Positions 32,598-40,547 of a stretch of DNA of 64,000 bases are shown here, piece after piece. The stretch lies in the NCBI GenBank assembly GCA_902789245.1, contig CADAND010000008.1, positions 1 through 64,000 on the forward strand, written 5' to 3'. Below the pieces are notes generated by a model. That model worked only from the letters and a program-made list of their open reading frames with translations. It did not search any database and was not told where the DNA came from. A program made the translations under genes and the position numbers. The stretch is from an uncultured Bacteroidia bacterium. Lineage in GTDB: Bacteria > Bacteroidota > Bacteroidia > Bacteroidales > UBA932. Positions within the stretch are counted from its first letter, which is position 1; each line of letters begins with the position of its first letter.

Positions 32598-33893
32598 ATG
32601 ATTGAACGGTATTCCCGAAAAGTGATGAGGGACGTCTGGACCGAGGAGAACAAGTTCAACGCCTACCTCGAGGTCGAAACCCTTTCCTGCGAAGCCTGGA
32701 GCAAGCTGGGCGTCATCCCGGCCGGGGACGTGGACAAGATCCGCGCGAACGCGAAATTCGAAGTCTCCCGCATCCGTGAGATTGAAGAGCAGACCCGCCA
32801 CGACGTGGTCGCCTTCACCCGCGCCGTCAGCGAAAGCCTCGGCGAGGAGCGCAAGTGGGTCCACTACGGCCTCACCTCCACCGACGTGGTGGACACCGCC
32901 AACGGTTACCTCCTCCAGCAGGCCGACAAGATCCTCCTGCAGGACCTCGAGGATTTCCAGGCCGTGCTGAAGAAGCGCGCGCTGGAGTTCAAGGACACCC
33001 CCTGCATCGGCCGCACCCACGGCATTCACGCCGACATCACCAGCTTCGGCCTGAAGTGGGCGCTGTGGTACGAGGAAATGAAGCGCAACATCGAGCGCTT
33101 CCAGTACGCCCGTAAGGGCGTCGAGGCCGGCAAGATGAGCGGCGCCGTGGGCAACTTTGCCAACATCCCCCCGTTCATCCAGGACTACGTCTGCGAGAAG
33201 TTGGGCATCGCCTCCGCCGACATCTCCACGCAGGTGCTGCAGCGCGACCGCCACGCCTACTACATCGCCACCCTGGCCGTCATCGCCTCCACCCTGGAGC
33301 AGATGGCCTTCGAGGTGCGCAACCTCCAGCGGACCGAGGTCCGCGAGGCCGAAGAGGCTTTCCGCAAGGGCCAGAAGGGCTCGAGCGCGATGCCGCACAA
33401 GCGCAACCCGATCAGTTCCGAGAACATCTGCGGCTGCGCCCGCGTGATGCGCGGCTACATGTCCGCCTCCTGCGAGAACGTCGCCCTCTGGCACGAGCGC
33501 GACATCTCCCACTCCTCCACGGAGCGCATCATCCTCCCGGATGCGACGGAGCTGCTCGACTATATGCTGACCCGCTTCAAGGGCATCCTGGAGAACCTGA
33601 CGGTCTATCCGGAGAATATGATCAAGAACATCTGGCGCACCAACGGCGTCATTTTCGCCCAGCGCGTGATGAACGCCTTGATCGGCAAGGGCCTCGCCCG
33701 CGAGACGGCCTACGACACCGTGCAGCCGATCGCCATGAAGGCCTGGTCCGAGGGGCTCGACTACAAGACGCTGCTGCTGGCTGACGCCGGCGTGATGGCG
33801 CAGCTGACAAAAGAAGAACTCGAGAGCTGTTTCACCCTCGAGTACTATTTCAAGAACGTCGACTACATCTTCAAGCGCGTCGGCATCCTGTAA
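32598..33893 (+). CDS. purB: adenylosuccinate lyase
   Basis: This 431-residue enzyme removes fumarate from SAICAR and from adenylosuccinate in purine synthesis. The fumarase-superfamily signature [15 protein letters not shown] contains the flexible catalytic Ser loop. The catalytic His is in RTHGIHAD and the TSTDVVDT segment binds substrate. The length is normal. It is co-transcribed with purC. Confidence 0.96.
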   Translation: MIERYSRKVMRDVWTEENKFNAYLEVETLSCEAWSKLGVIPAGDVDKIRANAKFEVSRIREIEEQTRHDVVAFTRAVSESLGEERKWVHYGLTSTDVVDTANGYLLQQADKILLQDLEDFQAVLKKRALEFKDTPCIGRTHGIHADITSFGLKWALWYEEMKRNIERFQYARKGVEAGKMSGAVGNFANIPPFIQDYVCEKLGIASADISTQVLQRDRHAYYIATLAVIASTLEQMAFEVRNLQRTEVREAEEAFRKGQKGSSAMPHKRNPISSENICGCARVMRGYMSASCENVALWHERDISHSSTERIILPDATELLDYMLTRFKGILENLTVYPENMIKNIWRTNGVIFAQRVMNALIGKGLARETAYDTVQPIAMKAWSEGLDYKTLLLADAGVMAQLTKEELESCFTLEYYFKNVDYIFKRVGIL

Positions 33894-33906
33894 GCCCGCC
33901 GCGCAT

Positions 33907-33946
33907 AAAAAATCCCCCGGAAGCAGCCGTCTCCGGGGGATTTTTT
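33907..33946. terminator. bidirectional terminator between purB and purA
   Basis: AAAAAATCCCCCGGA pairs with TCCGGGGGATTTTTT across a 10-nt loop. The A run on one side and T run on the other serve both converging genes. Confidence 0.92.
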
Positions 33947-33959
33947 ATCGGGTCACGTC

Positions 33960-35225
33960 CTAGCGGAGGACGATCTCCTTGCGGTCGGGGCCGACGGAGA
34001 TGATCTTCACCGGGCAGCCGGTCTCCTTCTCGATGAAGGCGACGTAGTCCTTGAGCTCCTGCGGGAAGTCCTCGTAGCTGCGCACGCTGCAGATGTCGCA
34101 GTCCCAGCCCTTGAACTCCTTGTAAACGGGCTTCACATCCTCGCCGCTCTCGAAGGGGAAGTAGTCCAGGCGCTTGCCGCCGATCTCGTAGGCGACGGCC
34201 ACCTTGATGGTCTTGAAGGTGTTGAGGACGTCGGACTTCATCATGATGAGTTCGCTCACGCCGTTCATCATCACGGCGTACTTCAGCGCGACGAGGTCCA
34301 GCCAGCCGCAGCGGCGGGGACGTCCCGTCGTGGCGCCGAACTCATGGCCGATCTGGCGGAGCTGCTCGCCCGTCTCGTCGAAGAGCTCGGTGGGGAAGGG
34401 GCCGCTGCCCACGCGGGTGCAGTAGGCCTTGAAGATACCCATCACCTTGCCCACGCGGTTCGGGGCCACGCCGAGGCCCGTGCAGACGCCGGCGGTCATG
34501 GTGTTGGAGGAGGTGACGAAGGGGTAGGTGCCGAAGTCGATGTCCAGCATCGCGCCCTGGGCGCCCTCGGCGAGCACCGGGACGTCCTTGGCGAGGTAGT
34601 CGTTGACCACCAGCTCGCTCTCGATGAAGGGGAAGCGCTTCAGGTCTTCGACGGCCTGGAGCCACTGCTTCTCGTAGTCGGTGATATCATATTGGAAATC
34701 GTACTGCGCCAGCAGGCCGACGTGCTTCTGCTTCAGCGTCTCGTAGCGATTCTTGAATTCGGGGGAGAGGACATCGCCGATGCGCAGGCCGTTGCGGCCG
34801 GTCTTGTCCATGTAGGTCGGGCCGATGCCCTTCAGGGTGGAGCCGATCTTGCCCTTGCCCTTGGCGGCCTCGGAAGCGGCGTCGAGCATGCGGTGCGTCG
34901 GGAGGATCAGGTGGGCGCGCTTGGAGATGAGCAGCTTGGCGGTGATGTCGCCGGCCTTCTGCTCGATGGCGCGGATTTCATCCATCAGGATCACGGGGTC
35001 GATGACGACGCCGTTGCCGATGACGTTGACGGAGTCTTTGCGGAAAATGCCGGAAGGAACGGTATGGAGCACAAAGTGGTCGCCGTCGAACACCAGGGAA
35101 TGGCCGGCGTTGGGGCCGCCCTGGAAGCGGGCAATTACCTTGTAATCAGGGGTCAGGACATCGACCACCTTGCCTTTTCCCTCGTCGCCCCACTGGAGCC
35201 CGAGCACGACATCGATTTTCTTCAT
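33960..35225 (-). CDS. purA: adenylosuccinate synthetase
   Basis: This 421-residue enzyme joins IMP and aspartate using GTP, the first committed step to AMP. The N-terminal loop GLQWGDEGKGK holds the catalytic Asp, and the GPNAGHS segment holds the catalytic His. The GTP-binding and IMP-binding segments (STLKGIGPTYMDK and others) are in order. The start at 35225 gives MKKIDVVLGLQWG. An ATG three codons upstream is less likely. Confidence 0.96.
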   Translation of the reverse strand: MKKIDVVLGLQWGDEGKGKVVDVLTPDYKVIARFQGGPNAGHSLVFDGDHFVLHTVPSGIFRKDSVNVIGNGVVIDPVILMDEIRAIEQKAGDITAKLLISKRAHLILPTHRMLDAASEAAKGKGKIGSTLKGIGPTYMDKTGRNGLRIGDVLSPEFKNRYETLKQKHVGLLAQYDFQYDITDYEKQWLQAVEDLKRFPFIESELVVNDYLAKDVPVLAEGAQGAMLDIDFGTYPFVTSSNTMTAGVCTGLGVAPNRVGKVMGIFKAYCTRVGSGPFPTELFDETGEQLRQIGHEFGATTGRPRRCGWLDLVALKYAVMMNGVSELIMMKSDVLNTFKTIKVAVAYEIGGKRLDYFPFESGEDVKPVYKEFKGWDCDICSVRSYEDFPQELKDYVAFIEKETGCPVKIISVGPDRKEIVLR

Positions 35226-35259
35226 AATCAACAATAATTAGTTATTTCAATCCAAACCT

Positions 35260-35267
35260 TAAAGGTA
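35260..35267 (-). promoter_or_regulatory. possible -7 promoter box of purA
   Basis: TACCTTTA on the minus strand differs from TAnnTTTG at the last base and lies 34 nt before the ATG. Confidence 0.35.
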
Positions 35268-35280
35268 GCAATAATTCTTG

Positions 35281-35325
35281 GTAATACAAAATCAAAAGCC
35301 GTCCACAATCCGTGGATGGCTTTTG
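35281..35325 (-). terminator. terminator of the ligase-ACP operon
   Basis: CAAAAGCCGTCCAC (35293-35306) and GTGGATGGCTTTTG (35312-35325) pair along 14 bp with one wobble. On the minus strand the T-rich TTTTGATTTTG follows, 130 nt after the ACP stop codon. Confidence 0.8.
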
Positions 35326-35341
35326 ACGATTCGCCGGTCTT

Positions 35342-35424
35342 CCCCCGCGGGCGGACAGAAATTATTTTTCGTGCAGTTGCTCGAAAAACCAATTTCTGCT
35401 CCGCCCTCCACAACGCCAACGCGC
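35342..35424 (-). repeat. dispersed palindromic repeat A, copy 3
   Basis: This is nearly identical to copy 1 in inverted orientation over about 83 bp, including the outer segment with GCGCGTTGGCGTTGTGG. It lies between the ACP stop (35455) and the purA promoter. Confidence 0.82.
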
Positions 35425-35454
35425 GACCGGCGAATGGCGAAGGAAGATGATATG

Positions 35455-35697
35455 CTATTCTTTGACGTGCTGCTGGATGTACTCGACGACTTCGCGGACG
35501 GTCTGGAAGGGCTGCTGCGACTCGAAGACGATGTTGAACTCATGCTCGATGGCGAGCGAGAGCAGCAGCGTCGACAGGGAGTCGATGGCCAGATCGGTGG
35601 TCAGCGAAGCGTCCATCGAGACCTTGGCGGGGTCCATCTTGGGCTTGATCTGGGCCAGGATGCCCTGCAGCTTGGCGTAGATATATTCTTGTGTCAT
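35455..35697 (-). CDS. acyl carrier protein
   Basis: This 80-residue acidic four-helix carrier has S40 in the motif DSLS, the site that receives 4'-phosphopantetheine. It is more divergent than the housekeeping AcpP (which has DSLDTVE), so it probably serves a special acyl pathway. The gene starts 6 nt after the AMP-forming ligase gene, which presumably loads it. Confidence 0.9.
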   Translation of the reverse strand: MTQEYIYAKLQGILAQIKPKMDPAKVSMDASLTTDLAIDSLSTLLLSLAIEHEFNIVFESQQPFQTVREVVEYIQQHVKE

Positions 35698-35703
35698 AAT
35701 GTC

Positions 35704-37197
35704 TTAGTTGTCTTTGCGTGAAACTTTCATCGATCCCGTACGCTTGAAGTCCTCGGTGCGGATGACGACCTTGGAGATGCGGTGCGTGGTGGGGAGCTTG
35801 GCGTTGACCTGCTCGGTGAGCTGCTTGAAGAAAGCTTCGATCTCGGCGGGCGTCTTGCCCTCGAACGCCTCGGCGCGCGGCAGGATCTCGACGGCGAGCA
35901 CGGGCTGGCCGCCGTCCTCGACCTCCTTGACCAGGCAGTCGCGCAGGGCGGGGCACTGGTAGAACGGCTCCTCGATGCTCTCCGGCGAGACGTTTTCGCC
36001 GTTGGGCAGGACGATGAGGTTCTTGATGCGGCCCACGATGTAGAGATAGCCGTCTTCGTCGAAGCGGCCCAGATCGCCGGTCTTCAGCCAGCCGTCCGGG
36101 GTCAGCGTGGCGGCCGTCTGCTCCGGGTCGCCGTAGTAACCGAGGAAGACGTTGTCGCCGCGGAACCAGATCTCGCCGTCCACGAGCTTGACTTCCTGCT
36201 CGGGATAAACCTTGCCCACAGAGGTGGGGCGCTCGGCGCTCTCGGCGTTGCCGGAGGTGAGGTTGGCGCCCTCGGTCATGCCGTAGCCGGCCAGCACGTG
36301 GGTGCCGAATTTCTCGAATTCTTCGATGAGCTTCGCGGGCACGTTGGCGGCACCGGCGATGATGGTCTTGAGGCGTCCGCCGAGGAACTGCGGCCCATAC
36401 ATCTTGGTCAGGCCCACGAGCACCTCCACGAGGCCCGGGACGAGCACGAGCACGGTCGGGCGGATCTGCGGCAGCTTGCCGATCGTGGCCTTCATGTCCT
36501 CAGCCGGGTACCAGAGCGCGCCGACCATGAGTTTGGCGAGCGTGCCGGCGATGAGGCCGAACACGTGCGTGAGCGGCAGGAAGCCGATGGTCACGTGGCC
36601 GAAGAGCTGGCTGCCGGGGGCGAAAACGCCGTTGTAGGCGCCGCGCATGAGGGCGCGGTGGGGGAGAATGGCGCCCTTGGGCGCGCCCGTGGTGCCGCCG
36701 GTGAAGAAGATGGCGGCGGGCGCGTCCTTGTCTACCTTCGCCGCAGGCGTCTCGGCTTCGCCGAACGCGGACGAGGCGATCTTCGGGCAGGGGGCTCCTT
36801 CGACGGCGGCGCGGAACTCGTCCCGGACGATGAGCGCCTTGGCGCGGAATTTCGCGCAGCAGCCGATCACGGCCGGGGCGGGGAGCTGCGCGGGCAGCAT
36901 CACGGCCACCAGGCCGGCGGAGGTGACGGCCAGGAAACTCTCCACGGCGTCGATGGAATTCTTCTCGAAGATGGCCACGTTGTCGCCGGGCTGGAGCCCT
37001 GCTTCTTTATACAGGGTGCGCCGGCGGGCGATGCGGCTGGCCATCTCTTTATAAGTAAACGTATTGACGGTGTCGGAAAGGGCGGGGCGGTCGGCCCACT
37101 TGGTGGTGATCCAGTCGAGATACTCGGGGACGGTCGGGAGGTAGTGCAACTGGGCAAGCTCCTCGGCCGGGATCATGTCGTAGAAGTAATTGGACAT
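35704..37197 (-). CDS. AMP-forming acyl-CoA/acyl-ACP ligase
   Basis: This 497-residue ANL-superfamily ligase activates a carboxylic acid with ATP and transfers it to CoA or a carrier protein. The P-loop is FFTGGTTGAPKGAILPH. AGYGMTEGAN and TGDLGRFDEDGYLYIVGR are the A5 and A7-A8 motifs. The C-terminal catalytic Lys is in RTGSMKVSRKDN. The ACP gene 6 nt downstream suggests acyl-ACP ligase activity. It is divergent from a GNAT-family protein, and the promoters are interleaved. The trio resembles the accessory set for bacterial ceramide synthesis (inference). Confidence 0.87.
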   Translation of the reverse strand: MSNYFYDMIPAEELAQLHYLPTVPEYLDWITTKWADRPALSDTVNTFTYKEMASRIARRRTLYKEAGLQPGDNVAIFEKNSIDAVESFLAVTSAGLVAVMLPAQLPAPAVIGCCAKFRAKALIVRDEFRAAVEGAPCPKIASSAFGEAETPAAKVDKDAPAAIFFTGGTTGAPKGAILPHRALMRGAYNGVFAPGSQLFGHVTIGFLPLTHVFGLIAGTLAKLMVGALWYPAEDMKATIGKLPQIRPTVLVLVPGLVEVLVGLTKMYGPQFLGGRLKTIIAGAANVPAKLIEEFEKFGTHVLAGYGMTEGANLTSGNAESAERPTSVGKVYPEQEVKLVDGEIWFRGDNVFLGYYGDPEQTAATLTPDGWLKTGDLGRFDEDGYLYIVGRIKNLIVLPNGENVSPESIEEPFYQCPALRDCLVKEVEDGGQPVLAVEILPRAEAFEGKTPAEIEAFFKQLTEQVNAKLPTTHRISKVVIRTEDFKRTGSMKVSRKDN

Positions 37198-37229
37198 TTT
37201 CTGTAATGTGGTTTTAGTTTTTCAGTCCC

Positions 37230-37237
37230 CAAATTTA
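37230..37237 (-). promoter_or_regulatory. -7 promoter box of the ligase-ACP operon
   Basis: TAAATTTG on the minus strand, 32 nt before the ATG, only 13 bp from the divergent box at 37251. Confidence 0.6.
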
Positions 37238-37250
37238 CGAATATTCTTCG

Positions 37251-37258
37251 TATATTTG
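37251..37258 (+). promoter_or_regulatory. -7 promoter box of the GNAT gene
   Basis: TATATTTG, 21 nt before the ATG at 37280. It is divergent to and interleaved with the ligase promoter. Confidence 0.65.
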
Positions 37259-37279
37259 CCTAGTGCTAATGCCAATTCC

Positions 37280-38401
37280 ATGTCTGTTGAACTGAAAATT
37301 GTCAAAACCCGGCGCGACCTGCGCCGCTTCGTGGATTTCCCGGAAAAGTTGTACAAGGGCTGCGAGAACTGGGTCCCCGCGCTTCGCGGTGACGAATTTG
37401 ACACCTTCAATAAGAAAAAGAACGGCGCCTACGACTACTGCGAGTCCGAGTGCTACCTGGCCTACAAGGACGGCAAGCTGGCCGGCCGCGTGGCGGCCAT
37501 CATCAACCGCACCGCCAACGAGGTCTGGAAGGAGAAGAACGTCCGCTTCGGCTGGTTGGATTTCATCGAGGACCGCGAGGTGCTGAAGGTCCTGCTGGAC
37601 GCCGTGGCGGAGTGGGGCCGCGCCCGTGGCTGCACCCGCATGAAGGGCCCGTGGGGCTTTACCGACATGGACAAGGAGGGCCTGCTCGTCGAAGGCTACG
37701 AGCACCTCAGTCCCTTCACCTGCCTCTACAATTACCCGTACTACGACACGCTCCTGCAGGAGCTGGGCTTCCACAAGGACGTCGACTGGACGCAGCGCAT
37801 CGCGCTGGTCAAGGAGGAGCGTCCGCCGATGTTCCAGTTCGCGGAGCTGATCGAGAAGCGCTACGGCCTGCACGTCGCCAAGGCGCGCAGCACGCGCGAA
37901 CTGAACAAGAAGTACGGCCTGCCGATCTTCCACATGTACAACGACACCTTTGCGCCGCTGTTCCAGTTCACGCCGCTGACGGACCGGCAGATCGACCGCT
38001 ACCTGCAGACCTACGTTCCCATCCTGCGGCCGGAATTCGTGTCCGTCTGCCTGGACAAGGACGAGCGCCCGGTGGGCTTCATCTTCTGCGTGCCGTCGCT
38101 TGCCAAGGCGGTCAAGCAGTCCCGCGGACGGCTGTTCCCCTTCGGATTCATCCGCATCCTGCACGCCCTGCGCCACAACGATACGCTGGAGGCCCTGATG
38201 ATCGGGGTGATGCCGGAGTACCAGGGCAAGGGCGCCAACGTGCTGATGTTCCAGCAGATCCATGAGAATGCGCTGAAGCTCGGCATCGACAAACTGATCC
38301 TGAATCCCCAGTTGGAGGAGAACTTCAAGGTGCAGTCCCTGTTCGAACAGTATGAAACGGTGCCGTTCATGCGGCGGCGGGCGTATTATAAAGATTTATA
38401 G
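37280..38401 (+). CDS. large GNAT-fold acyltransferase, possible ceramide synthase
   Basis: This 373-residue cytoplasmic protein has a GNAT motif A in its C-terminal half, MIGVMPEYQGKGANVLMF, the V-x-P-x-x-Q-G-x-G acyl-donor loop. The N-terminal half (ELKIVKTRRDLRRFVDFPEKLYKG, then GPWGFTDMDKEGLLVEGYE) is typical of long GNAT-like proteins in Bacteroidota annotated only as hypothetical. It is divergent from an acyl-ACP ligase and ACP. The bacterial ceramide synthase of Caulobacter is also a large GNAT protein with a dedicated acyl-ACP ligase and ACP, so N-acylation of a sphingoid base is a plausible role but unproven. The start at 37280 follows the promoter box, so the in-frame 37190 start is rejected. 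Confidence 0.75.
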   Translation: MSVELKIVKTRRDLRRFVDFPEKLYKGCENWVPALRGDEFDTFNKKKNGAYDYCESECYLAYKDGKLAGRVAAIINRTANEVWKEKNVRFGWLDFIEDREVLKVLLDAVAEWGRARGCTRMKGPWGFTDMDKEGLLVEGYEHLSPFTCLYNYPYYDTLLQELGFHKDVDWTQRIALVKEERPPMFQFAELIEKRYGLHVAKARSTRELNKKYGLPIFHMYNDTFAPLFQFTPLTDRQIDRYLQTYVPILRPEFVSVCLDKDERPVGFIFCVPSLAKAVKQSRGRLFPFGFIRILHALRHNDTLEALMIGVMPEYQGKGANVLMFQQIHENALKLGIDKLILNPQLEENFKVQSLFEQYETVPFMRRRAYYKDL

Positions 38402-38415
38402 GAATGACGAACAAT

Positions 38416-38976
38416 ATGAAGAAAGTTCTGATTATGCTGGTTGCTGCGGCCGCGGTACTGTGCGGCTGCCGCCAAAACAACCTCCCGACCGTGGAGGGCT
38501 GCGTCGTTGACGCCACCATTCACTCCGTTACCGTCCAGACGCCGGAAGGCGGCTCCGCCACCGTGAGCACCCTGGGCACGGACCCGATGCTGGTGCCGGG
38601 CGTGCTGCCCGGCGACGAGGTCCGGATCGCCTACGAGACACTCCCCGACGGGGAGACGCTCCGCGCCGTGCGGCTCGACATCACCACGCCGTCCGCCTAC
38701 CGGCTCCTGCCGGGTATCTGGCGCGACTGCACGGGTCCGTCGGAAGTGGGCCTCGTGTTGGCCGAGGACGGTTCCGCCCGGGCCGTTGGCCTGGCGGACC
38801 TGAGCCTGCAGGACTGGTCGCTGGACGGAGACAATCTGGTCCTCACGGCCGCGGACCCGGACGATCCCTCAGGCACGGTGACGCTGATCTATGTCATTGA
38901 GCGACTGGACGTTGATTCGCTGGTCCTGGCGACCACCGAGGGAGATGTCTACATGACGCTCAGCCGTACCGAATAG
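38416..38976 (+). CDS. lipocalin-like lipoprotein
   Basis: This 186-residue lipoprotein has signal MKKVLIMLVAAAAVLCGC, with the lipid-anchored Cys likely near residue 18. The first part (about 25-95) resembles an OB-like fold. The second part, from LLPGIWRDCTGPSEVGLVLAEDGSA, has the W-x-G-like start and beta-rich pattern of small lipocalin-type domains. Function is unknown. It starts 14 nt after the GNAT stop and precedes a MATE transporter by 19 nt, so the three are likely one operon. An upstream ATG at 38404 is also possible. Confidence 0.7.
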   Translation: MKKVLIMLVAAAAVLCGCRQNNLPTVEGCVVDATIHSVTVQTPEGGSATVSTLGTDPMLVPGVLPGDEVRIAYETLPDGETLRAVRLDITTPSAYRLLPGIWRDCTGPSEVGLVLAEDGSARAVGLADLSLQDWSLDGDNLVLTAADPDDPSGTVTLIYVIERLDVDSLVLATTEGDVYMTLSRTE

Positions 38977-38995
38977 ATTCCGGATCAAGCCTGGA

Positions 38996-40384
38996 ATGGC
39001 TGGGAGCAGCAGCAAAGACGTTTTACTGGCGCGGCTCCGCGGAGGCGCGCCGATGAGCGGGGGTGAGCAGTTCAAGCTCACCCTCCTGCTTGCATGGCCG
39101 TCCATCATGGCCCAGCTGGCGATGTGCCTGATGAGCTACATCGACGCTGCGATGGTGGGCCGGCTCGGTTCCGAGCAGGCTGCCGCCATCGGCCTGGTCA
39201 GCAGCACGACCTGGATCTTCGGAAGCTTCTGCTATGCCACCTCGTCCGGCTTCAGCGTGCAGATCGCACACCGTTGCGGGGCGAAGGATTTCGTCGGTGC
39301 GAAGCGCATTTTCCGACACGGCGTGCTCGCGTCCCTGGGCGTCTGCGTGCTGCTCACGCTGCTGGCCGTGTCCATCCACCGGGCCCTCCCGCACTGGCTC
39401 GGCGGCACCCCGGAAATCCTCGCCGACGCGTCGGCTTACTTCCTGGTTTACGCGCTCTTCCTGCCGCTGTTCCAGCTCGCCGTCTATTGCGAAGCCACGC
39501 TCATCGCGAGCGGCAATGCGAAGGTGCCGGGCATCCTCAGCGTCGCGATGTGCGGGTTGGACGTCGTCTTCAATTATCTGTTTATCTTCCTGCTCGGCAT
39601 GGGCGTGAAGGGCGCGGCCCTGGGGACGGGGCTCGCCACCGCCGTCGCCGGCGCGTTCGGGCTCTGGTACGCCGCACGGAAATGTCCGGAGCTCCGCCAG
39701 GACGGGTATGTGCGCCCGACCGAACCGGAGCGCCGGCAGGTATCCCGGCAGGCCTTCGGCATCAGCTGGCCGCTGTGGATCCAGAACGTCATCTCGCGCG
39801 GCGCCTACATCGCCGCGACCGTGCTCGTGGCGCCGCTCGGCACCATCGCCATCGCCGCCAATTCTTTCGCCATCATCGCCGAAGGCTTCTGCTATCTGCC
39901 GGGCTACGGCCTGGAGGATTCCGCCACCACGCTCGTGGGCCAGAGCCTGGGCGCAAAGCGGCCCGACATGGCGAAGCGTTTCGCCTGGATCACCATCGGT
40001 ACGGGCGCTTCGATGATGGCCTTCCTGGCCGTGCTGATGTGGATCTTCGCCCCGCAGATCATGGGCCTGCTGAGCCAGGATCCGGAAGTGATCGCGCTGG
40101 GCGTGAGGTGCCTTCGCATCGAGGCCTGGGCGGAGCTGCTCTACGGCGTGAGCATTGTGGCCTACGGCTGCTGCATCGGGGCGGGAGACACCCTGGTCCC
40201 GTCGCTGATCAACCTGCTGAGCATGTGGGTGATACGCCTCGGCCTCGCACTCTATCTCATCCCGCGCTACGGCCTGGTTGGCTATTGGTTCGCCATGGCC
40301 ACCGAACTCTGCGTCAAGGGGCTCATCTTTGCCGTCCGCATTGCCCGTGGCCGCTGGATGAAAACGCGGCTCACCACAGCCTGA
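38996..40384 (+). CDS. MATE-family multidrug/metabolite efflux transporter
   Basis: This 462-residue inner-membrane protein has 12 predicted helices in two homologous halves. The N-half motif region SYIDAAMVGRLGSEQAAAIGL and the C-half region PLGTIAIAANSFAIIAEGF are characteristic of MATE proteins. They export cationic drugs or metabolites using Na+ or H+ gradients. The substrate here is unknown. It is the third gene of the GNAT operon. No terminator is obvious after it. Confidence 0.92.
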   Translation: MAGSSSKDVLLARLRGGAPMSGGEQFKLTLLLAWPSIMAQLAMCLMSYIDAAMVGRLGSEQAAAIGLVSSTTWIFGSFCYATSSGFSVQIAHRCGAKDFVGAKRIFRHGVLASLGVCVLLTLLAVSIHRALPHWLGGTPEILADASAYFLVYALFLPLFQLAVYCEATLIASGNAKVPGILSVAMCGLDVVFNYLFIFLLGMGVKGAALGTGLATAVAGAFGLWYAARKCPELRQDGYVRPTEPERRQVSRQAFGISWPLWIQNVISRGAYIAATVLVAPLGTIAIAANSFAIIAEGFCYLPGYGLEDSATTLVGQSLGAKRPDMAKRFAWITIGTGASMMAFLAVLMWIFAPQIMGLLSQDPEVIALGVRCLRIEAWAELLYGVSIVAYGCCIGAGDTLVPSLINLLSMWVIRLGLALYLIPRYGLVGYWFAMATELCVKGLIFAVRIARGRWMKTRLTTA

Positions 40385-40472
40385 CCCCGCTCTCCTGCGC
40401 GCAGACTGCACTTGTTAATAACTCTGTTGAAAAAAACAGGTTTGTTCCCGGGCTTTTGCATCCGAGATAGAC

Positions 40473-40480
40473 TAAATTTG
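40473..40480 (+). promoter_or_regulatory. -7 promoter box of nrdD-nrdG
   Basis: TAAATTTG, giving a leader of about 64 nt before the nrdD ATG. I see no typical NrdR box in the 163-nt gap after the MATE gene. Confidence 0.55.
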
Positions 40481-40547
40481 TACTTCGAGCGCCCCTCTGG
40501 AGGAAACGCTTAGTAGTGATAACCGCAGAATAATCAACAAAAGCAAT

